This document shows, one piece after another, positions 1-9,431 of a DNA stretch of 20,506 nucleotides. A program made the translations under genes and the position numbers. How positions within the stretch are numbered: the first letter of the stretch is position 1; each line of letters starts with the position of its first letter. The stretch is from the NCBI GenBank assembly GCA_007026445.1, contig VDMD01000259.1:1-20506 (forward strand), written 5' to 3'. The notes below the pieces were generated by a model. The model ran no database searches. It saw only the letters and a program-made list of their open reading frames with translations, and had not been told where the DNA came from. This stretch comes from Schizophyllum amplum (taxonomy: Eukaryota > Basidiomycota > Agaricomycetes > Agaricales > Schizophyllaceae).

Positions 1-881
1 CGAGCACGGACAAAGTTTGACTTCATGGCTTCGTCCATGGGCAAATGGCTTTCTAGAGACCAGGAGACCGTCGGTGCACTGAAGCAAGCCATAATGGGAC
101 TGAAAGTGCCTGGTGAACCCGACTTGTTTGGGAACTTCCTCGAGGACCACTTCGACCCGTATTTCGAGGACCTCAAGGAATGTGTGTGCGAACTGCGCAG
201 CGTCATCATGTGCAAGCAGCCTCGTCCCACACACCGGCAGGTCGTCGAGGTCTTGGACAAACACATCAACGTCTTGCTACTCGCGGAGCCTGCGTCTACC
301 CCCGACCTGTCTCGGAGTCTCGACCTGTCTCGAACTCGGAAACGTTTGCCGGCTTACTGCTCATTGACGGCGCGGAAGCCTCTGAAGACGAGGAAGAACT
401 GTCTGTGCAGACATCTCGCTCCGAGTCGCCCTCAGACGGTCGCGACATCGCAACTTCATCGGGTGAGTTCTCTGCTACGCAGATCCATGTCAGAGCCATG
501 ACCAAGTAAATATCGCGCAGAACTGCAAAACTTCCCAAGGACACGTACATCGTCGGGCGAGTTGTCCAGTCGCGCAACCACCCGAGGGTCAACAAAGCGT
601 GCAGCGCCACAGCAACGCGAACATCAGAGCCCCTGTGACTGCGGTAAGGTCGCGCCACCACTGGGATCAGACTCCATCAAGTGCAAGGGGCAGTGCTCTG
701 TCTTCGTACGTATCCTGTCTCCTGCGATATCCCTACGCCGCTCATAAAGACCCTCCGCCTTCAGTATCACCTGGCATGTGTCAAGGACGACCTCAATGTG
801 CCCGAGGACCAGTGGATCTGCGAGGACTGCAGGCCGCTCCGACCTCTCAAGAAGAGCAAGGCGACGACCGACTCGGATTAA
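1..881 (+). CDS. FunK1 fungal-type kinase, 3' part, with C-terminal PHD finger (5' end outside window)
   Basis: The reading frame is open from base 1 and shows the family's C-terminal kinase-tail signature (FLEDHFDPYFEDLKE, then a THRQVVEVLDKH helix), shared with the other copies here. The frame then moves from frame 1 to frame 3 at a C5 run (299-303). One more C there would give a continuous Pro/Ser linker leading into an acidic stretch (EASEDEEELS). An intron at 463-520 (gtgagt donor, phase 1) and another at 706-764 (gtacgt donor, phase 0) keep the frame. The last two exons encode a C4HC3 PHD finger: CDC, then CKGQC, then YHLAC, then CEDC, ending in a short Lys-rich tail and a stop at 879-881. 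PHD fingers read histone tails, so a chromatin-linked kinase is inferred. The kinase core is not in the window. The frameshift may be real or a sequencing error. Confidence 0.75.
303..332 (+). repeat. short 18-bp-period direct repeat in the kinase-PHD linker
   Basis: The 12-mer cgacctgtctcg occurs at 303-314 and again at 321-332. The period is 18 bp, so it preserves frame and looks like a small slippage duplication in the low-complexity linker. It sits directly beside the C5 run where the reading frame changes. Confidence 0.6.
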
Positions 882-1807
882 GTAGTCCCCTCATACACCA
901 TACGCGGCGCAAGGCGACCGCTACACAACCCTTTGAACTTTCTCATCTCATGACTATCACACGCCACTGTTCATTACTGTATTATATTGCCACTCAACTA
1001 CGGCGAAGGCGGGCTCCTTTGTCACCACTCCTTGCATATTGCATTGACATACTAAAGTGCACTTTCCTTTCGTTGTTTCATAGTATGTAATATCTATCTA
1101 GAATGCGTATGGTGCTTTGACGCCCGTCATGATTCTCGCACCAATACTTGAAACGACTCGGAGAAAGAGGAGAAGGTGAGCCAACGAAGGGGGGCAAGAA
1201 GGCGGGGAAGGGGGAAGGACGAGACGAGATGAGTCACGGACGTAAAGAGGGAGTGGATGTCGGAGAAATGTAGACAAGGCCGGGACATAGCGGAAGCGGA
1301 GGTTGTGGCAAGACCACGATCGCTCTCCGGTCCGACGACGATCCAACATGTATGCAGGTTGCGGGCTCGCCGTCTCCGTCGCGATCCTATCGAGCGTGTC
1401 CGTCTTAAGCTCGTCGAGCATGTCTATCGTGGGTGGATGGATCGCAGCCCGACTCGACCACGTGAAGCCTCACCGAGCGCGTAGGGAATGCGTGCATCAA
1501 GAGGTCGCGTACCGACTCAGAGGTACACCTTGGGATGCATCCAAAGGTGCTCATCCAAAATAGACGTGAAGGCGCTCGTCGGAGATGAGAACGAGGATGG
1601 TGTATCGAGATCGCATCGCCCGCCCCCGACGAGATCAAGGCGAGATTGCTTGGCGCAGTCAAGAGAAACGCGGGTCATGAGCTTCATATGAAGATCATGC
1701 CGCTAGGTTAACGCGCCAATGGCCCAAGAACGATCCACATCTGATGTTTGAACGATGGCATTATTATTCATGCATAGAAGATCGCATCGACTAAGACGTA
1801 TCGACTC

Positions 1808-2050
1808 ACCTACCTATGAAGCGAGCGCAATCTGACTGGTCGGCCATCGCAGAGAGCGCCTCCGGAAGATGCCAATCAAGCGTTCGACATCGTCTGAGTA
1901 TCTGCGCCTTCGAGCTTCCCGTATGAATACTAAGCCGCGACACTGCGACAGACCATGTCCCGTAAGCGTGCTAACTCCGAAGGGCGCCCGAGGGCCATCC
2001 ACGTCCTCCGCAGGGTAGAGAGGGCGAGCAGAATCGCGTACAGACATGCT
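1808..2050. repeat. diverged dispersed repeat, copy A (pair of 12358-12644)
   Basis: Two blocks match copy B in the same order and orientation. Block 1 (1808-1842, around cctacctatgaagcgagcgc) pairs with 12358-12392. Block 2 (2022-2050, around gggcgagcagaatcg) pairs with 12616-12644. Weaker similarity extends left (a shared gatgNcattat at about 1752 and 12316). Spacing between blocks differs by about 50 bp. On the minus strand block 2 reads as a hydrophobic peptide (CLYAILLALS), so the repeat may be a remnant of a membrane-protein gene, but this is weak. No terminal repeats or target duplications were seen. Confidence 0.5.
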
Positions 2051-2969
2051 TGAAGGGACTGATAAGGACGCGGCGCGTAAGCATCGAGTGTGAAGACATG
2101 TTGAATACGTACCTGCGTCAACCACGATGGAGTCCACCCTTTCGAGACGCAAACCTTGTCATGGGTTGATTCCTAGCCGGCCTTGAGTTGCTAGTACAGG
2201 CAATAGGTCTGCGTGTCCGGGCCAGCATCGCGAATAATCTTGGAGCGAGTCGCTGAGAGGTCGACCGTGGTCAATGTCGTCAAAGGATGTCAAGGTGGTT
2301 CGTGTCCGTCGAAGTAGCAGCGTCTGGGGGCCACCGTCCTGATTGGTTGAAAATCTTCCGCGGCGCTGGAGAGAAAGAAAGGAGAGTGAAGGGGTTTGAC
2401 CGCGTCTTCCGGATGCACTCGATCGCCAGCGATGCGCACGTCGGCGACGTCCCTCCAGCTGCGTTGCTTGCGCGCCAAGTCGGAGTATAAAGAGGTCAAG
2501 CAGAGCCTAAATGTAGGCACAGGGCACTGGGGGACGATGCAACGCGTGAGCGGGCGCCGTATTTGAGTTGCACAATGCGCACCTTCGATGGACCCAACTC
2601 GGCGGTAATCTTTTTCACGCCGTTCTTGTGAGGATAGAGAAGCACGGTCTAGTATCGCTGATGTCGCCTTCGTTAAGCAACCGTCCCGAGTACCAGGATA
2701 ACTGCCAGTTTCGCGGGTCTGATTTGGTGTGCAGACGTCCGGCCGCGTGGCTAGGAAGCGCTCAAAGGATTTCAAAGCCCAGGTAAAGGTATGGCGACGG
2801 AGGTAGTGGGTGAGGATGCGGAAAGAAAGAGGAGCGTCGCAGCAGCGCTCTAACCATTGCGAGTCGAGAGTGGCATGTGAGGATAAGTAGCTGAGCGGAG
2901 GCAAAACGACGACGGGGATTCGGGATCAATTCGGCCGATCGCGGCTGTCCTAACGGGGGAAAGAGTAAG

Positions 2970-2975
2970 CACGTG
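2970..2975. promoter_or_regulatory. CACGTG (E-box-like) site upstream of the FunK1 remnant
   Basis: This palindromic CACGTG ends 211 bp before the ATG at 3186. Sites 8906-9431 and 18096-18101 lie at nearly the same distance from other FunK1 starts. CACGTG is the classic bHLH core. A functional role here is inference. Confidence 0.3.
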
Positions 2976-3185
2976 GAAGTTCGAATCACGTTGCACATGC
3001 CACAAACACGCCGCCTTGACCTGAACCACCACCATCGCAAACCTACATTGCTTCAGAGCTCTGATCATCGTGGCTTACGTTTACACAGTTGTCCGACATC
3101 TGCCTGCTATCTTTGCTTACTCGACGATTGCTTTTGCTTGCGCACCCGGAGGCGGCGGAACGCCACATCTTTCAAAACGCACCAG

Positions 3186-3984
3186 ATGCCAACTCCTTTC
3201 TCAAAGTATCTCGATCAGTCAGTAGCTCGTCCCATCAAGTCGAATGTAATCATTGACAAGGATTTGATTGCTGCGATCGAGGAAGCCTCTGTCGAAATCT
3301 GTGGCATTGTCAGCGTGCTTTTTCCCGGACACCGCGTTTCCCATGCCACCTCCTGTCGTCGTCGGCGCTCTCGACGATATACTCTATATCATCAATGACA
3401 AGAAGTGGATCAAGTACTGCTCGCCCCTTTCTACCTCTGATGGCGAGTCTCAAGCACGCTCGCTGGCTCTCGAAATCGCTCGCTGCTGCCGGCTCGGATA
3501 TGGTGGCCTGAAGCACTCCGTACCCAAAAATCCTCGCCAGTGGACAGTCAACAACGGCCAGCGAACCTCCCTGACCGCGAGAGCGTACCATCAGCCGGAA
3601 TCGTACTCGTAGATACGGGCTTGGACGCGCCACGGTGGTCAGACCTACTCTGCAACGTCCAGGTCGTGCCTGCACTGGAGCTCATGCCGCAAGCCCTTCA
3701 GAGACTCTCCAGTGGTGCTGCCAACGTCTTCGCGACCCAGGAAGACCGGCTTTTCCATATGGGTATCGCTTTCGCCGGCGACAGTGTCCAGCTCGCGTGC
3801 TACGATCGCGCGGGTCGCGTTCTCTCAGCCGCGCAGAATATTCTAGTGATATATGCCCGCATAGTGATCATGACGGGACTAATGCTGCCTAACAAGACCT
3901 ACGGTGGCAAGACTCCGTAACCTCTCGCGACGGTCGGCGCTGTGTGCTCGTGGGAGGCTTGGCGTATGAGATCGTCGAGACCCC
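3186..3984 (+). pseudogene. decayed FunK1 kinase, N-terminal half only
   Basis: From the ATG at 3186 the sequence aligns piecewise with the N-terminal half of the FunK1 copy at 17886: an EEASVEICGI helix, an FPDTAFPMPPP segment, NPRQWTV, WSDLLCNVQV, SSGAANVFATQEDRLFHMGI and LACYDRAG. Three single-base breaks interrupt it: an extra T in the T5 run at 3319-3323, a missing G near 3573, and a missing base near 3917 that creates a TAA at 3918. Similarity resumes as SRDGRR and AYEIVET, then stops abruptly near 3984. That point is before the ATP-binding lysine (VIK) region, and no catalytic loop follows. With the C-terminal half missing it cannot encode an active kinase. The upstream region still carries a CACGTG. 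Confidence 0.85.
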
Positions 3985-4188
3985 TCGGATGTCAGCCTCC
4001 CGCGCAAGCTTTTTCGCTCCCATCCACCTCCCCCAACGCGAAATGTTGGTCGTCGTCGAGTCATTCACGGCACTGCATGTGGTCGTGCTGTCGGCCGCAC
4101 TGAAGACCCACCGCCTCCCTTCGACATCGTCGCGCGTATAGCGGCTTCCAACCCTCTTCCGCGACACAGCTTGCATAACAAGCACTAG

Positions 4189-4467
4189 CCGTCCTTCACG
4201 CACGCGCGCATCTTTCATGCACACGGCTTCCGTCACGCCCTCATACACAGCAAGCTGTTCACTGGTGCACCCGAGAAGTACAGCACCGTGTGGAATACTC
4301 TGTGCACACCGGCCTTCGAATACGAGCGCCATCCGAACATGCGCGCCAGATGTCGGGAGAAGGCAGGTCTCGCGCTCGCCCGCGACTACCTTGGTCCCAT
4401 CAGAACGACAACGCTTGGGTCGAGCGCGCCCGGGCAGCTCTTCCTGACAGCCATGCTGCACGTCTGA
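4189..4467 (+). other. unassigned 92-codon open frame without an early ATG
   Basis: The frame opens after a TAG at 4186 and ends with TGA at 4465-4467. Its middle has a protein-like composition (WNTLCTPAFEYERHPNMR, then REKAGLALARDYLGP), more convincing than the overlapping frames. The first in-frame ATG is internal, so if coding this would be an exon or a gene fragment. I do not recognise the family. Given the many gene fragments nearby, a truncated piece of an unrelated gene is plausible. Confidence 0.2.
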
Positions 4468-5272
4468 CGCGGATGATGCTTGCTCGCCTGGCGTAGCTCC
4501 TCACGCGTCTCGAGCATGGTCAATCGTCCATCGCCGCTCGTCAGAGGCGACGTGGGATGCGCGCACGGTTGGACTGTATGAAGCCAGGGACGTGACACAC
4601 GGCGGCGCTCGATGGCGCGACGAGAGGGTTTTACCGGTCGCGATGCGGCAGTGCTCCTTGGTCGCATGGCAGGCTCAAAGGATGCGCTGGAGGCGAGGGA
4701 GATACTCGATCGCGAGACGGGGGCGCCACCCGACTGCGCATCGCCCGGCGCTACCAATCCTCTGCTGCCGCGGAGAGCCTGACGGGTAATGACGAAGTTC
4801 ATGCTTAGCAGCGCTCGGTGCCAAAGACGGCGTCGATCGTGATACGGCATTATGAGGGTGCGTGTCTTGACGCGCGACGACCTCAGCGTCCCGGTCGTCG
4901 TCGTGTTCGTTCCCCCTGTCCCATACAATGAGCTGAGCAGTACTGCAGACATGGCCGAGATGCCGTTCTCTTTCACCCTTTGTGCTGTTCTCACGGGCGC
5001 TGCCATTTGCCGCCTCTTGCTCCGAGTACTTCCTCTCGCAAATTGGAGTGAGCGAGTCATTCATCTTTTGGTTAAATGTATGCACTGACCGGTGTCGCGG
5101 ACACGGGGATGGTCGCTATGACTGCCTCCTTCGCTACACTAACCGGACACTATGATTTCCTTCTCGACGCGCCGCATACTCCACTGCGGAGTGCGGACAG
5201 GACGAGGTGCAGAGTGAGGTGCGAAGCACGTCGCAAGCGAAGTCGTAGATTGTCAGATGCGAGGGGCGACGT

Positions 5273-5509
5273 ATGGCGCGATGGGCTTGGGAAACGGACG
5301 ACAGCAACCAGAGGTAAGTTTAAGGCATAGCACGGGACGTTCGGGTTGACACTGACCGTCCGCGCAGCTCTGCCGGTGCTGAGGCACATATATCGGTTAT
5401 GCCCGACTTCGTTCTGGGCGACGACACCTTCCGTTGCTCCGCTACCACCAGGCTGCAGGCGCGTTCACCTTCACCTTCACCCGGGTGCGGTGTGCCGCGG
5501 AAGACTTAG
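5273..5509 (+). CDS. possible small two-exon ORF, 60 aa, unknown
   Basis: ATG at 5273 opens an exon ending at 5313. A canonical intron follows at 5314-5367 (54 bp, gtaagt donor, ctgac branch site, gcag acceptor). The second exon runs in frame to a TAG at 5507-5509. The total of 183 nt is divisible by three. Exon 2 begins with an ordinary-looking peptide (AGAEAHISVMPDFVLGDD) and ends Ser/Pro-rich. No family is recognised. The splice signals are the best argument; the short length makes a chance occurrence quite possible. Confidence 0.2.
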
Positions 5510-5800
5510 CCAGGGCCGTGAGCCGACAATTCCGACGGCGAGGCCGCGAACCCGGATCGGTTTGTGAGGGAAGGCAAAGGTAGGCCAAGGAGAAGTGGGA
5601 TGACGAACAACCTGTGCGGAGTAGGGGACGAGAAGCAGGCTGACGGGCGACGGTACTGTAGATACCTTCAGGCAGGAATACATACTATATTCACGCCATA
5701 TCGCGAGCGCCGGCTCTCCATATAATGATACTTTGCCCGCGCATCGCACTGATTTCTGACGACTAGCTGTCTCATGAGAGCGTTAAGTCGAGAAAGAACT

Positions 5801-5814
5801 CCCCCCCCCCCCCC
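5801..5814. repeat. C14 mononucleotide tract
   Basis: Fourteen consecutive C residues. This is the longest homopolymer in the window, prone to slippage and to length miscalling. No gene depends on it here. Confidence 0.95.
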
Positions 5815-6171
5815 TATGATGTTCAAGTCGAGACGCCGGAGGAGCCTCGGCCTGCCGCGAGAGACGTCGCACGGCCGCGTGAAGACTCAAGCTCAACTGC
5901 CGCCCACAGCGGCTGGTCGCGTTAGTGACCAGAGAATTCAGACGAGGCTTAGATCAGGCAGAAGTGCTTATGATGCGATTAAATATGAGATCACAGAGTG
6001 ATGGCACCGCTACAGAACCTACTAAGTGATGGCTGCGCACGAACCCGCCAGTCAGTCACAGGTAAGTACAATAATGTCGTAGTGGTAACACGGTAGCGTC
6101 CATAGTATGCGCGTCCTTCTGGGAATTGTTGATGTCCTGTCACTTACCAAGCTGCGGTCCGCGAATAGGAC

Positions 6172-8905
6172 CTATTTGGTTTCCGGAGCCTTCCTAACCG
6201 AGTTGACCCTCCGCCTTTTCGGCGCCTTCTTGCAATGAGCACAGTACCACGCGGTGATGTCCTGCAGGTCTGGGATCTCTTTCGTGACGCATGCGAGGTG
6301 AAACTGAGTAGGAGGCATGTCAGCTATCACCGCTTGCTAAGGCATGGTGAAGCACGTACGTATCGTGTCGTGCAGTCGCGGCCCCTGCATCGAACGGTGT
6401 TGTTCTCTTCCGCAACCTCGCCGCAGTAGCACTTGTTCTCCGTGTAATCAGGCTCTGGATCACTCTCCAATGCATGCTTGAGAGACCGCGGAAATGCGAC
6501 CCCAGATGCCCCAAAGGCCGAGCAGACGCAGCGGCGGGCCGCTTGACAGAAAGCCGTGTTATGCGCTTGTCTTGGGCCGGTGCCATCTGAGCTGGTGCGC
6601 TCGCTGTGGAAGGCGTGGGCTGGTGGGATGTGTCCGTAGTGGGAGGCGGACCCATTACAGGGGTGGCAGATTCCCTATGCGTGCCTGCCAATGCTGCATG
6701 GTCAGTACGAACTTGAGGATTGACAAAAGTCTTGGAATCGTACCGGAAGTGGCACCGGTGGCACTGTCATTGTCATCCTCGAGAAGTGATGCAGCGCTTG
6801 TTTCGTCCAAGACGCCTTCGGGCACCTCGGTCGGTGGCTGAGTAGGGACGGCCGTTACTTGAGCGACTTGTCCCGAGTGGAAGTCAGCGGGGACGGGAAC
6901 CTGAGCAGGAGCGGGCGGTGCTGTGGACTCCGTGAGACGAAGAGCGTCGGCGTGCCGTGTCAGAATCTCGATAAACTCCTTATACGTGCATCGCGTATCC
7001 TGCCGCATGACGAGTTTCCGAAGCTCGAGTACGCAGGGCTTGATGTCTTCGAAATATGGGTGGAAAGTGTCCTCGAGGAAACGGCGGAAAGGGTCGTCCT
7101 GCGACCTGAGACTCATCATAACTTGCTTGACGCTGCCAGCAATTCGCTTGTTGTCGTGCATCCATAGGCCCAGCTCCGACTCCAGGAGCGAGAAGCCCTC
7201 GCGGAGGGTACCGTTAGGACCGGCGTAACACGCTCCAATATTGATGAGTATATAGAGGAACGACTCGAGGTCGTAGTAGTACGCGGGCTTGTAGATTCCG
7301 CCGAAGTTGAGGAGATCGCACGCAACGAAGAACGTCGGACACTTGAGTGGAGATAATTAATATCTTTTTCAACAGGAATATAATCAAGACGCACACTTCG
7401 ATGGCCCTTAGCTGACACCTGCGTTTCATCGTGTGGGTCACGAATGAATTGCGCATAGTTGAAATCAATGAGCAAGCCCTTGCGGGAGCCAGAGGGATAT
7501 GCGCTGTTCAGCACTATATTCTTGTCGCTGATGTCTGTGTGGAGTATCTTCGCGTTGTCATGAAGATCTTGGTGGGCTGGAAGTGCATATATCAGCTGAC
7601 AGACAGTGACCGGAGTATGTGAAATTTCAACTTACTTGCGACGGCGTCTCGTATGGCGAAGAGCAGTTCTGACTTGGAGGCGAAGCAATGCAGCGGGACG
7701 CCATGGCCCTCTTCGACGAGACGGGCGTGGTCTCGAACTTCGTACGGACTGAGCTCCTTAGCGCCAGGAAGTCGTTCACGAAGATTCTCGGTAGAGATGG
7801 GTTTCTCGTCAAGCTTGAGGACCTCGTAGGCAACAAGTTTGGGCACGCCAGATATTTCGTTGTCTTGCGCGTGCTGGAGGTACACATCTTCGGTGTGCTT
7901 TCGGCTTCGATCGATCCATGAGCTCTTGATCACGACCCGGACACCTGGATCAGCCGAAGTGGGCCAGCAGAGCCAGCAAACGGTGCCTAGACCCGTAATT
8001 CCCGGTTGTTTGTCGAGTCTTTCCAGGATTTTGTACTCCTTGTTCTCGACGGTGACGAAGCGCGAGCCGTGCTCGTCGACCCGAATGGTTGGGTCGTATC
8101 CCAGATAACGCTTGTCCAGTAGAGTGAGTCCGAGTACCACACGAAGGAAGAGCAGTGGTTCTGCATGAATGTCGATGGCCTCCGATTGTAGGCATCCAGA
8201 GCGGTCGTAGTACGTGGTAAACATCTTCTGTCCGGTTATGGCGATCCCGACGTGATAGTCACGGTCATCTTGAGAAGTCAGACTGTTCATGCCTCCGTCG
8301 TGAAGCTGTGTTGTCGCGACATCCGCACTGGAGATATTCGACTTGTGCTGGAGATCAGCACCCAATGTGTTCCATGATTTATCCTCGCCCCAGACGACAT
8401 TTACAATGTCCGGCTTTCGATGCAGAATACCCGCAGGAAAGATCGTGTCGCGGAAATTCGCAGACCAGCGCCGCTCGGCTGGGATTGCTATACCGTGAGA
8501 CTCGAAGACGTCGCGACCAAGTTTACCCAGACCATCGAGGAACAATGCAATCGGAAGCTCTTGATGTGCAACGGAGAACTGGGGCGCGTCCAGCCACTCC
8601 TGTTTTTTTGGATCGTACAGCGGCATTGGCGACATCTCGTTCATGCAGTCGAAGAGCTTGTCTATGGGCATGGACTCCGGGAAAGCACTGTCAGGAAACA
8701 GGAGCTCGTTGAGGCCCTTGACATTCAGCTCAATGGCATCCTTCAGCTCGTCGGCAATGAGCTTGTCTGCGTGTTCATGATATCCGATGGGATGTGTCTT
8801 GAGTGAATCGTGCGCCGCTTGCATGGATGCAATGACGGCCTTAGGATAGGATGAGAGCTTGGTCTTCAGCGGAGAGACTTCAACTGGTCGAGGTACAAAT
8901 ATCAT
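6172..8905 (-). CDS. FunK1 fungal-type kinase fused to a C-terminal PHD finger
   Basis: ATG at 8905. Exons are 8905-7636, 7576-7395, 7341-6744 and 6684-6360 (one frame change inside), then 6303-6172; introns are 53-59 bp. The kinase part carries the VIKSSW lysine motif, catalytic loop HTDISDKN, and LIDFNYA in the DFG position. Exon 3 has YDLESFLYIL and the FLEDTFHPYFEDIK tail. After an intron in the linker (6685-6743, phase 1), a Pro/Thr/Ala-rich linker leads to CYCGE, CRGRDC, FHLAC and WYCAHC, a C4HC3 PHD finger split by an intron (6304-6359, phase 0). Both PHD-side introns match those of the gene at 1-881. Between about 6530 and 6440 the linker and PHD frames differ, so an unrecognised intron or a one-base loss is needed. 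The protein ends in a basic tail (KKAPKRRR). A nuclear, chromatin-reading kinase is inferred. Confidence 0.8.
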
Positions 8906-9431
8906 CGCGGCAGCTTTGAGTGGCGAGGCTGCTAAACGATCCTAACATGGTTCAGCAAGTATATCTGATCTGCCTTAAGGCCACGCACCACAATGTTCCA
9001 AAATTCCAGATGCGACGGAGAAAATGCAGTGGCAGTCGGTCTTTGGGATGACGGTGGAAGTCAAGGTGAAAGACGATCAACATTCGAATTTGGCGTTCAT
9101 TATCCTTGGCCCGTCACGTGTGCTGTTTGAAGGCACGAGACGGTCACGTGCATACTGGCGGGCGCGTGAGAACGTGGTATTTGTACCTGCTTGTTGTCAC
9201 AGCAGTCACAATCACGGCTTCGAACTCGACCACCATCATCCTCGCCACTCATATTCGTCTAATCCACGGAACGCTCTTGCCGGCATCCGTACCTTTCGAC
9301 TTGTGTATCGGAACCTCATTACAATCTTGCCCATATCTGCGCAACTGCTACAGCAAATCCATCCTCGAAGGTACGTCAGTAACACGAAGGTATCGGGGTA
9401 TCCCCATTACTTATGCCAATTGTAGAGAGCC
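8906..9431. promoter_or_regulatory. divergent promoter between two FunK1 genes, with paired CACGTG sites
   Basis: The two start codons (8905 on minus, 9432 on plus) point away from each other across 526 bp. Two copies of gtcacgtg lie 30 bp apart, with cores at 9115-9120 and 9145-9150. The first core begins 210 bp from the minus-strand ATG. No classic TATA box was recognised. A minus-strand intron may also lie in the leader (donor gtgcgt near 8990, acceptor near 8940). Shared regulation of the pair is inference. Confidence 0.4.
9371..9425 (+). other. probable 5'-UTR intron of the 9432 FunK1 gene
   Basis: A gtacgt donor at 9371 pairs with a tgtag acceptor ending at 9425, six bases before the ATG at 9432. 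The length, 55 bp, fits the coding introns of the family. No upstream ATG-led exon in a compatible frame was found, so it is placed in the leader. Confidence 0.4.

Larger units (their letters stand above)
882..3185. other. intergenic stretch, no convincing gene
   Basis: No protein family is recognisable on either strand. The stretch holds a diverged repeat (about 1735-2150, described separately), a purine-rich tract at about 1150-1260 (CT-rich on the minus strand), and a CACGTG at 1459-1464. The longest frame, 204 codons on the minus strand at 2290-2904, shows no domain, membrane segment or intron pattern and is judged to be chance. The last 200 bp serve as the upstream region of the FunK1 remnant that starts at 3186. 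Confidence 0.5.
3985..6171. other. intergenic stretch with only weak coding candidates
   Basis: Beyond the break in the FunK1 remnant no family could be named. It contains an unassigned open frame (4189-4467), a possible two-exon small ORF (5273-5509), a C14 tract, and a start-like exon at 6029-6061 (11 codons ending in cag|gtaagt) with no clear partner exon. Long minus-strand frames at 3889-4461 and 4386-5060 show no recognisable domain. Confidence 0.4.

Noticed and set aside
2290..2904. 204-codon minus-strand frame
   Set aside because: No domain, no intron pattern, low-complexity Ser/Arg/Leu composition; long frames are expected by chance in GC-rich DNA.
2960..3000. tRNA-like B box (agttcgaatca)
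   Set aside because: No matching A box or acceptor stem upstream, and the B-box flanks deviate from GGTTCGANTCC.
4386..5060. 224-codon minus-strand frame
   Set aside because: Arg/Ser-rich with no recognisable motif, and it overlaps an equally long frame in another register; no support beyond length.
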